A stretch of DNA of 64,000 nucleotides from Daedaleopsis sinensis. Lineage: Eukaryota; Basidiomycota; Agaricomycetes; Polyporales; Polyporaceae. The stretch is from the NCBI GenBank assembly GCA_033807695.1, contig CM066310.1:2170001-2234000 (forward strand), written 5' to 3'. Under the pieces are notes generated by a model. It had not been told where the DNA came from. It saw only the letters and a list, made by a program, of their open reading frames with translations, and made no database searches. Shown here in pieces: positions 24,153 to 33,989 of the stretch. Positions within the stretch are counted from its first letter, which is position 1, and each line of letters opens with the position of its first letter. The position numbers and the translations under genes are program-made.

Positions 24153-26315
24153 TCATTCTTCTCCACTCTGTATGCGTCGTCTTGCCCTGCTCAGCCGCGC
24201 GGCGCTTCTCTGCCCACTCCCGGGCTCGCGCACGTCTCGCAGCCTTGAGGGCGTCTTCATCGGGCGTGATCGTAGCAGAGACATCCTCCGACTGCCCCAC
24301 GCCATTGCTCGGCATAGCTAGAGCACCGTCTTCACGCACCTCCGTTCCGGACTCCGCGTCTCCGGCGTTGATGCCCTTGCCGCCCTGTTCCGCATCCGCA
24401 TCCGCAGCCTCTCCGTCTTCCTCGTCGCTGTCGCCGTACCCCGCAAGCCCGCCCATGCCGCCCGAAACGCTCTGCTTCGCATCGTCTTCCTTGCGCTTCT
24501 TCTCTGTTTCCAGCTCAACGCGTGCTTTGGCTTTGACAAGTCGCCAGGTACGCGACCACCGTCCGCGCAGGAACGCGAAGCGTGCGTCGGTTCCATGGTT
24601 CGCGAGAATGCGCATCTCAAGTTGTGCCGGGTTTGGGGAGGTGAGGACGTGGGAGGCGGTACGCCGAATCAGCTCGCAAGTACTGTCCATCGTCGGGCTG
24701 GCGAGACAGTGTGATGTGGGGTCGGACGACAAGGTCGACGTGATAAAGAAATCGATGTCCTCACCTCTTCGTCGCTGCCACCCCATTCCTCCTCAGCGTC
24801 CACGTCATCATCATCATCATCTCCGGCTCCGGCGCGTAGTGCTTGCAAGCGAGCTTCCCGGTCGCGGTCGATCACTCGACGCCGCTTCTCCCGTCAGTAG
24901 TCCTCAGCCTCGAGCGAAGAAAAGAAGAAGGTATCTTCGGCGTCGGAGGGGAGGTCTGACCAACCACCTGGAGAGCTAGGCTCTTCTATCAGAGCTTCGA
25001 GGGAGGAGGTTGAGGATAAGACTCGAAGGGAGTCTAGGAGCAAGCGAGCATCATATCTAGACGTGACAAGTCAGACAACATAGGACTTTCGGCCGCAAAG
25101 GAAGAGCGAGAGGTGCCGTACGAAGCACATCCGGAGAAGCGTCAGACTCGCGACCTCGAAATGCAATATCCAGAGACGCAATAAATCCCGCAATGAAGTT
25201 TTGCATGATCTTTCAGCACAGTGCGTACCTGTCTACCCAGATCGCCGCCCAACTGTTGTCCTGAAATGTATCTTCGACCTGCCGCTGTGCTCCCGATATG
25301 TCCACACAATCCTCCGAGAGCAGGTCGTCGGTTCGATGATACGCTGCTCTATCCCAACGGATCAAGGCGTCGCCTGCAGCGATCTTGCCCTCTTCGCTTG
25401 GATAAACTTCCAGGGACTTGGCTGCTAAAGTTGCCTGAGGGCCATGGACAAGATCCGCTTCGTGAGCTTGTATCAACAACGAGGAATCTGGTTCGTTTGG
25501 GTTGACGATTCGCTCAGATTCATAAGGTCTTTGTTTGCGTTTTCGTGCCTGAGTACAGTTGCGGACAGGCAAAGCCTACCAATTTGGTAGTAGCTGAACG
25601 CGAATTTATTAAGGCCCGCTGATATCAGAATCATGTTCAGCTTGGTCGAGAGAGTCCAGAAATCACACTCCGAAGTTTTTCCCACGGATAGTTGTGAACG
25701 GCCAAATTTTTGGACCCTTTGTATGCATGAGCGCCTACACAAACTAGTTCAAGACAGCTTCAAGGTGCTTCATCGCTGTCTGAGGCACCTCAGGCTGACG
25801 ATGTTGCTTTTGCTTCTGAACAGCCCATGCGGCAGCGTCACCTGTGAGGCCTTCAAGTTGTCGGTAGACATACATAAACCTCCAAGATTTGTTGATAAAG
25901 CGTCGGATGACATGGGTAGGATAGATGGAGGCTTGGGTGGAGCACGTAACTGGTTCTGAAGAATACCTGAAGTGTTTGGAACACGTTTCTTGCGTCGGCC
26001 GCGGCCAGAAGCCAGGATGAAGGAGGTAGGACGACTATTTTCTAGAGCGCCCAATATTAACTCGTTTCTTTCGATTTTTGAGGATCATGCTCAGCTCGAC
26101 GAAAGGAACCGTTTCCGCATTTTCTTACATTTTTAGCGCTTAAATTGGCGGTTTGGCCAAATTTTCTGGGCCAACTGCCCAAAATAGAGAATATGAGAAA
26201 TCTGTCCGCGTAATACACAGTTTCGAACACTTTAGAGTGGCCGAGAAAGTCCAGAAAATTCGTCGGAGTCAGCGCCCAAAATTGGCAGGCATTGCCTGTC
26301 CGCAACTGTAGACAT
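24153..26315 (-). pseudogene. SURP-domain gene, broken inverted copy
   Basis: This is the inverted duplicate of the gene at 5657-7057, with most of the SURP core conserved. Four disruptions are visible. First, the mariner-like MITE at 25556-26308 splits codons 2-3, leaving the start codon at 26315-26313 stranded 0.75 kb upstream. Second, a nonsense codon replaces Arg in AEDYRREKRRR (TAC CGA becomes TAC TGA). Third, a net 4-nt insertion changes frame just after the second intron (PDDGQ). Fourth, a 2-nt deletion changes the C-terminal frame near KTTHT. The C-terminal SURP and charged region is otherwise open for 255 codons on the minus strand. The promoter-like CT-rich tract of the intact gene recurs at about 26390-26460. 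Confidence 0.85.
25556..26308. mobile_element. Tc1/mariner-like MITE, TA target duplication
   Basis: The ends are inverted repeats: CAGTTGCGGACAGGCAA opens the left end, and the right end is its reverse complement. Similarity runs for about 28 bp with two mismatches. TA flanks both sides (25554-25555 and 26309-26310), and CAGT termini with a TA duplication are typical of Tc1/mariner elements. The host sequence confirms this: removing the 753-bp element and one TA restores the context seen at codons 1-6 of the intact SURP gene. The interior has no transposase and carries diverged direct repeats (GAGAGAGTCCAGAAA near 25650, GAGAAAGTCCAGAAAA near 26240). Confidence 0.88.
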
Positions 26316-26839
26316 ACGCAGCACTGCAAAAGATGCACCAAAACAAATATAAAGGGTAGCGAAGGTCGGCATCGACAAACGGTAAGTACGAGGAGGGGGA
26401 GGAGCAGGGGAGGAGGAGGAGGATCAGAGGAGTTGATTTCAAGAATTCAAGCGCACAGGAGGAGGAGGAGGGTAAGTTCAGCCACGGTGTGTGAGACACG
26501 TCAACCCGCATGTTTCACACCCGCAGCTACGATGTAAGTAGCAGGGGAACGGTTACTCTGGGGAACCGTGGGAACCAGCCTGAGGATCCAGCAAGTACTT
26601 GACAGGATCTACTATCCGTGTGTCTCTAGGACAAGGCCGGTGAACGAGACATAGCTATGGACAGCGTACTAAATTCCTGAGCATCCATTGATGTACCCAG
26701 TAGTGTCCCTCCTCTCTACTCGCCACCAAACGTGTGTCAACTGACCGCGAACTTGAAGCTTGAATGTCAACAGGATGACCGTATTTGATCATGCTCCCTA
26801 ACGACTTTGCATGGATCATGCACCTCACTTGGCCATCCG
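26316..26839. other. 5' flank of SURP pseudogene and unassigned DNA
   Basis: The first part (to about 26470) matches the upstream region of the intact SURP gene in inverted orientation, including the purine-rich tract and GAATTCAAGCG. The rest, including a minus-strand open frame 26951-26655, has no recognisable family. Confidence 0.55.
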
Positions 26840-27190
26840 TAGTCCATTCAATACTGCGTTCGCGACGTTCCACAACCTGACACTCGGTAAGAACGACCAC
26901 GTTGGTTTTCGGAACTTGTCTGACCGCACTGCCGTTCGTGTTCCAGGGCACCGGTCAAGCGACTGTAGATAACAACAAACCTATTTATGTCAGCGGCCAC
27001 CAATTGGACGTGGACAGCAGTGGACAGCGCGATCTTGAACTCGTTAGAGAATCAGGAGGTCACGTTCGATATCTACCGTTCCGTGTAGATCGACGACTCC
27101 TCATTCACCTCGTGTTCGTTGACTCAGAACGACCGACCATCCCCGACGAGACTGTTTTACCTTGTTGGCGTTGTCGAGCTCAACAATATT
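26840..27190 (+). pseudogene. fragment copied from the giant DUF3712 gene
   Basis: This stretch aligns with about 49437-49905 inside exon 16 of the giant gene. Shared landmarks in order are CGCGACGTTC, CAACCTGAC, CTCGG, GACCACGT, then GTCAGCGGCCACCA, GCGATCTTGAACTCG, GATCGACGAC, and CCGACGAGACTG with GTTGGCGTTGT. Indels break the frame repeatedly and no splice-bounded exon remains. It is an isolated internal fragment about 17 kb from its source, on the same strand. Confidence 0.82.
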
Positions 27191-27835
27191 AGTAGGCGAT
27201 TCATCATGGAAGTCAACCAGAGAGCAACCAGAGAGGCTAAGAGTCGATTGATTGTCTCGTCAGAGAAATCAGACAGTGCTAGGAGGTGCTAGTTCTCTAG
27301 AAAAGCCATGGCAAGCTGAGGACATTGACAAGACATTTGAGACAACGGTCCGGACAACCATTTCAGTTACGTAAGTAACGACGCCACAACCATCTACCGC
27401 AGCTACTACCTGCAGCCTCTGCCGGCCACTTGTCTTCCACTGCCACGATCGAGCACCGGTCACCACTAGTAACCCACAGTACGCCGCTGCGCTCAAAGTC
27501 TACTAACATAATTCGTGAGTGGATCTCATACGCGTACGATGATTAGGGAGTTCACTAATATTCGGCTCGGTCGCATCACACGTCCCCATTGCAAGTGGCT
27601 CCGGCAGGTAAGTTTCAAATCAAACTTCGCCTGCAGGCTGCAGGCTGCGGTGCTGCGGTATACCGGTAGCGCACTCCAGGCTGACATATATAATCCTCAG
27701 GTTCTGTCGTTCCCGATTCTCTATCACTTCCCTCTTCCCTGAACGAGCTCAAGATATCAATATCTCCACTCTATCTCTGAGCCACACACGACATTCGATT
27801 TCAATAACTTCTTTTCCTGCAACAACCACCTCACT
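27191..27835. promoter_or_regulatory. Argonaute upstream region
   Basis: No gene is seen. A TATATAA-like element lies near 27686, about 150 bp before the start codon, followed by CT-rich tracts (CTATCACTTCCCTCTTCCC) typical of fungal core promoters. The left third is unassigned. Confidence 0.45.
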
Positions 27836-30800
27836 ATGAGTCAACAACGAGGCGCTCCTCGTGGAAGGGGACGCGGAGGACGAGGATCCCAATCTGGACC
27901 TTCAACACGGGGCCGAGGAAGCCCCGCACCCTCTGCTGCAAGTGGGGGCGGCGGCTTTCAGCGCGGTGGAGCCCCTCGAGGGGGCGGCGGAGGAGGTTTT
28001 CGTGGAGGCGCTGGAGGTGGCCCTGCGCAAATCTTCGCCGCCGGTCGGCCTCTCACCCAGGCCCCGCGACTCGGTGAACTTGATCAGCTCGTCCAGTCCT
28101 TCAAACGTCTTCAGGTGCAGCCGGAGATGCCCCTTCGCCCAGGATGGGGTACGCTTGGCACGGCTAGCGCCGTCCGAGCGAACTTCTTCGCAGTCAGCAT
28201 GCCTCCCAACACGATCTACTATGAGTATGAGATCGCGATCTCGCCGAGCGGACAGGCGAAGGGAGACAGGAGGGCTCGGATCATGGAGATCGTGGAGCAG
28301 AGCCCTCAGTTCGCTCCCTACGTCTCTCATGTGGCACACGACCGCAGCCAGCGGATGGTATCCGCCCAGAAGTTGCCGCAGCCGCTGGAAATTCCAGTTC
28401 GGTACCTTGAGGTGGATCAAGCGGATGATCCCAACGCTCTCAAGTTCACAGTCGAGATCAAGTTTCTCAGTGAGCTGAACACATCCACTCTGGTCAAGTG
28501 AGTCTGGCATTCGTCATCGCCGATATTTGTTCTGACCGCCGATTGCCAGGTACATGAGTGGGAATCCTCAACATCGAAAACTCGATACCCAGCCTGTCAT
28601 CTCTGCGCTGAATCTGATCTTGCAGCAGTATGCATCTCGGCGGGGCGTCAGGGTAGGCAAGAACAAATACTTCTTCCCATCCTCTTCCGAACATCATACT
28701 CTCTCGCTCGGGGTGGAAGCGTTTCGCGGCTTCTTCATGTCTGTCCGACCCACATACAAGCAGCTGATGGTGAACATCAATGTTTGTATGACCGCGTTCT
28801 ACGTCCCTGGAAACCTCGCGCAGGCGATGCTCGCGTTTCTCCAGCAGTCTAGTGGTGGCATGCCGCAGTCATTCGCTGACAGACTCAAGGTTTCGACAAA
28901 GCACCTAGGATACACGCGAAAGCATACGATATTCCGGATCATGACTGGCAAGACCGCCCGAAAGGAGAAATTCAATTGTGATGAGCTCGGTGGTATGGTG
29001 ACTGTCGAAGACTTTTTCAAGCGCAGTGAGTTATCCACTAGCTCGACGTCGGGAACAATTACTTATGCTTGATCTAGAATACAAGATCACCCTCCACCAC
29101 GCCACTGACCTCCCCCTCGTCAACGTCAGCGCGAAGAAGGAGAAGCCTGTGTATCTACCCGCCGAGGTCTGCGAGATTGTCGCTGGGCAGGCGTACCGAG
29201 GAAAACTCGACCCGGATCAGACAACGGCAATGATCAATGTCGCCTGCAACCCTCCTGCATACAATGGCGATGCGATCGTCAATCAAGGGTTCACTGACCT
29301 CGGCCTTCTCCCCAACCTCGCTTCCTCTACCCTCGGGCCGTTCGGACTCAGTGTTTCCAGCGAGATGGCCGTGGTCCCGGAGCGTCTGCTACCCGCGCCT
29401 AAGCCCGCATACGACTCGGGGCGTCCGCCTCAGGTGCGCGACGCCGGCTGGAATATCCTCGAGGTGAAGATGCAAGCTGGAGGCAACATGAACCGCTGGG
29501 CTGTACTTCTCGTGCAAGAGGGCCGGCGCGATGAGTTCCAAGGGCCCCAGGACCCCCAACTGGACCGCTTCCTGAAGACATTTCTCGCCAAGTGCAACGC
29601 CGCCGGTGTCGTCGGCGCGAACACGCCCCCCAAAATTATGTCGGTCCGTCTGCCGAGCCCCCAGGGAGACCCGAATCGCGAGCGGGCGCTCGAGGCGATC
29701 CGGGTGACGCTCCGCGACAATATCGACAGGACTGCGAAGCCGAGCTTCATCCTAGTCCTACTCTCTGGCATCGACAAATACATCTACCCTGGCACCAAGC
29801 GGCTGACGGACACGACCATGGGCATGCATACCGTGCACATGCTGCTCAAGAAGGCGCGCGACAGCCGCCCTAACAAGCAGGACCAGTACTTCTCGAACGT
29901 TGTGCTGAAGGTCAACATGAAGCTCGGTGGCCGTAATCATGCGCTCGACCGGCCCTCGATGGCTTGGCTCCTGGAGAAGAAGACGATGATCATGGGTATT
30001 GACGTGACGCACCCTAGTCCGGGGAGCCTTCCTGGCACACCGAGCATCGCGGCGGTCGTAGCGAGCGTGGACGATCACTTCGCGCAGTACCCGGCGAGTT
30101 TGAAGCTTCAGAAACCCGACTGGAATAAGGACGCCAAGGAGGTGCGTTGGACTTGACATCATTTGATTGTTTGTTAACTCAGAGCCGCGCTTAGATGGTA
30201 GAGGCGTTGACGGAGATGACGATTGAGCGGCTTCAATCTTACAGGGCGAAGAACAGACGTCTTCCGGAGCGCATTATTGTCTACCGTGATGGTGTCTCAG
30301 AAGTACGTTCTTCTCCATATCACTCTAGGTTATAGATGCTCGTACTAAACTTCTTATCGTACAGGGTCAATACGATCAGGTTCTCCAGCTGGAGCTGCCG
30401 AGGCTCCGAGCTGCGTTCACGCAGATTTCTCCCCAGACACCGTACAAACCATCCCTCACGATTGTCGTTTGCGGCAAACGCCACCATTCGCGATTTTGGC
30501 CCCCAGATCACCCGCACGCTTCGCGCAACGGGAACACCCTTCCGGGAACGGTCATCGACAGGGGAATTACCGACATATACAACTTCGACTTCTACCTCCA
30601 GGTACGTTCCAGTCCCTCGTCGCGCGCTGCGCTATCAGCTCACACGGCCGCTCTCGTATCGCTACAGGCGCACAACGGTTTGCAAGGGCACGTGAGGGCG
30701 ACGCACTACGTCGTCGTGTACGACGAGAACAAGTTCAGCGCGGACACGCTCCAGCAGGGCACGCACACGGGCAGCTACCTCTACGCGCGCGCGACGAAGG

Positions 30801-31033
30801 CGGTCAGCCTGTTCCCGGCGGCGTACTACGCGGACATCGCGTGCGAGCGCGGGCGGTGCTACCTGAACGTGCTCCTCAACACGAACGCCGCGGACGACAA
30901 GTCCTCTGTCGCGGGCGCGCGCTCAACGGTCTCCGAACGGGAGGCTGAGAAGGAGCGCGTGTTCGAGAACGCGGTGAAGATGTGGGGAAAGGGCGTCCAT
31001 GCCGAGCTGCGCGAGAGCATGTTCTATATCTAG
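27836..31033 (+). CDS. Argonaute, RNA-silencing endonuclease
   Basis: Six exons: 27836-28497, 28550-29025, 29078-30141, 30195-30302, 30365-30601 and 30668-31033, giving 970 residues in phase. The N-terminus (1-65) is Arg/Gly-rich. The L1 linker signature EAFRGFFMSVRPT is at about 277-289, with PAZ after it and MID/PIWI from about 480. In PIWI, Asp688 (MGIDVTHPSPGS), Glu734 (DAKEMVEAL), Asp766 (YRDGVSEGQ) and Asp905 (YYADIACERG) form the catalytic set. Spacing Glu-Asp is 32, as in human AGO2. The last residue is Asp where animal AGO2 has His, a substitution known from fungal Argonautes. It should bind small RNAs and cut complementary RNA in RNAi or genome defence. The C-terminus is MFYI. Confidence 0.95.
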
Positions 31034-31702
31034 GTGTCGGTGAAGGGGTTGATTGATTTGTTACAGACTTTGGACATTGCGTGTGTACGAGTAGTGGTGT
31101 CTTGTCTTCTTGAAGCTGTGTTTGTGTTGGATACATACCGCATACATCGATACAATCGCGAAATTAGCATTCATCATACTTAACAAGCACGGTGGAAATT
31201 GACACACTGGTAGTACGAGTGACTCACTCGCAATCGACTTTCCCCGGCCAGTACTAGTAGCAGCTACTCGGGGATTACGCCTGGCGTCGTCCGGCTTCGG
31301 TCTCGAGATGACCCGCTACGTTCTCGAGAAGAGAGACGAGGTCGTCGCGACGCTCCGAAACCCGTCCGCACTCGCCAACGTTGCCTCGAGCTACTCGACA
31401 GCGCATCTGACCGTCCTCGGTCCTCAGTCACACTATTCTAAAGTCCCCGCCGCGCCACTTTGGCCTGATTAGTACAGTAATCATTGTGGACGATCAAGTA
31501 AAGCAGTGTTAAGGATCCAGCTGATCTATACTCACCTACGCAGTGCTAGAGATGCCTTTGAGTACTCAGCTATAACATAGCCCCGTAGACCTCTCTTGAT
31601 CTGATTGTCGCAGTAGATAATCCTTGCGCTTAGCGATTATACATTGCAGGGGGGTCACGGTTAGCCTAAAGCTATTTCGTTCGAGATTTTCCCGATTCCT
31701 AG
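31034..31702. other. intergenic with a short SDR-like relic
   Basis: Mostly unassigned. One relic is annotated separately at 31275-31425. Stops and loss of similarity on both sides rule out a functional gene. Confidence 0.4.
31275..31425 (+). pseudogene. short-chain dehydrogenase N-terminal relic
   Basis: One frame reads ASSGFGLEMTRYVLEKRDEV, then VATLRNPSALANVASSY and TAHLTVL. This is the Rossmann-fold start of short-chain dehydrogenases (T-G-x-x-x-G-x-G region, then the VATLRNP strand). The catalytic Ser-Tyr-Lys part is absent, and no flanking exon continues it. Only about 50 codons remain, so I call it a decayed fragment. Confidence 0.55.
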
Positions 31703-33606
31703 TCATGGTGGGGTGCCCAGCTCGTACCTGTAGAGGCGCGTTTGAAACTGTGCATAAGGGACGTACTTGAAGTCTTGAAACTTTTCGTATCTATCGACCA
31801 TGCGCCAGGGCCACTGCTGGGCACGCTCGGACACGTAGTATCTAGGCACGACCACCTTCAATGTCACCACAATGCTCGGGCGGCCTCATGCGGCAGATAC
31901 TCACTGTATAGTCAGCAGTGGCACAAGTCGCTGCAGCCTCTCTCTCAACGTAACCGCATCCATACCCGCCCTACAATAAGAGCTTTTCAGGCTCACTTCT
32001 CCAAGTCTCACGCCCAGAGCCGCACGGCCTTCGAGCATCGAGGCCAACATGTCCGCCATCGCGTCGTCCATGGTCATGGAGGTCGCCTCCAGCGTGCGTA
32101 GCCGAGGGCAGGGCGGCGCCTCGAGCAATGTCCTCGTCCGGAGTGCACACGTGGTGCACACAGCACGTTCCTGAACAGCGGAAGCGCGTCGCTACTCGTC
32201 CGGGATGAAGACGGCCCAACGGAGAGGACCTCGAGCGTGGGGAATCGCGGGAAGCACGACGCCCACATCTCGGCGGAGACGACCTGCAGCGCGTTGTGCT
32301 TCAGACTGAGCTGCACGGCAGAGAACACGGACATGAGCGTGTCCCACGTCGCGGGCGTGATGTCGCGGTCGATCTCGAAGTCGTCTGGTCTCTGTCGAAA
32401 CAGCCGGAGACGGGGTCCTGAGATGAGTGAAAATCCTTGATCTGCGATGTCGAGGAAGAGAGACGTGCACTCTCTTATGAGCGGTCGGAAGACTCGTTGC
32501 GTGGGCACCAGGGCGAGGATGGGATCGACAAACGCTGAGAGGGAAGGCATACAGAGACTGACGATGGCGCAAGATGGGTGGGTTGTGATCATGTTGGTAA
32601 ACAACGCGAGCTCAGTAGTCGTGCCTCTAAGCTGGAGATTAACCAGGCTCGTGAGAGCTACCGGCGGAATATGGGAGAGAGTGTCCGCGGAGAGGTCGGT
32701 AGGGAAGGATTCGAGTATGTCAAGCACCTCCATGGCATGGGAGTATACGCATGAGCTGAGCCGTCTCCGGGGGCGACTTGACTTCTTCGAGTTGCAGTTT
32801 GCGAAGAGACGTGTGAATAGATGATGACCACGGAAAATTGGCGTGAATCAGGCGTAGACAAGCCAGGCGAGGAGCGTCCTCCCGGGAACTGAGCATGGTG
32901 AGTTCATTCGCGCCTGATCCGTCACGCCAGTCGAATATTTCGAGTTCTTCGAGCATTCGAGCATTGGCATGCGAGTGTGGGCAAGTAATACGTTGATCGC
33001 TTCGCTTTCGCCCCAGAGCCTGAGGCGTAGTTTGCGTAAGGTGAACATGTATTGAACGAGAGCCTTGATCATGTCGGCGTCGTGTCTTCCGTCCAGCACG
33101 TTGAGCAAGACATCGAGGGGTGCTCCTGCTGCACGCTTCAAGAACGTAGGGAGCCAGGCGTTCGAGGCATGTCTTGTAGTTGGAGCGCGTCTATTCACGA
33201 TGAGATCTGTCCAAAGGATGGGTGAAGCGAGGGCGACGTCACGCCAGTACCGGCAGACCCAAGTCACCAGTATCCACACAGGAGGGGGCCAGAAATACGG
33301 CTGGTCTACGTCGCTTTGAACGTTCTGAAATATGTGCACCAATATCTCCGAGGGTAGGTGGTTGACGAGCAGTCGTGAGTTCTAGCGAGAAGAAAAGTAG
33401 TGTTAGGGAGAGACCATATTTGACAATTGGAAGTTCCGCACATGCTCCGCAGCTACGAGAGTCCTCGGAGCAGCTAGTGATTCCGCGTGTCCCGATGTGG
33501 CGTCAGCCTGAGCTGCAGGACTGCAGGAAGGAGAATGGCAGGGAGCTGCCAAGTTAGATGATAAGTGATCTGGCAGTGTCGAGCCTGCCAAGGCCTGAGG
33601 CATCAT
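31703..33606 (-). pseudogene. F-box gene, inactivated copy
   Basis: This aligns with the intact F-box gene at 53642-55537 along its whole length. Exon 1 (33606-33442) and the first intron are preserved, and the F-box itself is recognisable. Three frame breaks follow: a tandem duplication of about 8 bp (TGCTCGAA) near 32950, a small deletion near 32735 where RECPTLEV is lost, and a roughly 11-bp insertion near 32165 after FRNVLC. The last exons and the downstream splice sites can still be traced to about 31703. The neighbouring MFS gene on the same strand is intact. Confidence 0.88.
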
Positions 33607-33989
33607 CGTGACCCTAGTTGAGGACAATTGGGATGTGTATTCTGTATAGACGAAGGCGAGGGTGGTGTATCCGACGAGTCGATCGAGGAAAGGGTAGGCA
33701 GTCGTTGCCGCAACACAGGCTCACAGCGGCAGCAACTTCAACTGGGTCAATCTAAATCTAATCTAATCTAATCTAATTCCTCCCGGCCACCTAGACCAAG
33801 GTTGCATCTTTCATCCGAGTCCATGATCTCATATGCCCAGCCCCTGCAGTATGTAGATAATTCGTGCAAAGAGGGTGTGTGTGATCATAATCCAAATTCA
33901 CGCTTTGATTCAACGATCACAGCGCTCGCAGTCAAGATCATGATAGTTCTACCTAGATTCACCGGCACTCCCAAGGACCACACTGCACA
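33607..33989. promoter_or_regulatory. F-box pseudogene upstream region
   Basis: It contains (minus strand) CACACCCTCTTTGCA and ATGAGATCATGGACTCGGATG-like blocks that recur near 53390 and 57540-57610. A run TCTAATCTAATCTAATC lies at 33757-33777. No coding exon is seen. Confidence 0.55.

Noticed and set aside
33757..33777. TCTAATC repeats as a telomere-like or CRISPR-like array
   Set aside because: Only about three to four copies of a 6-7-bp unit; a simple microsatellite.
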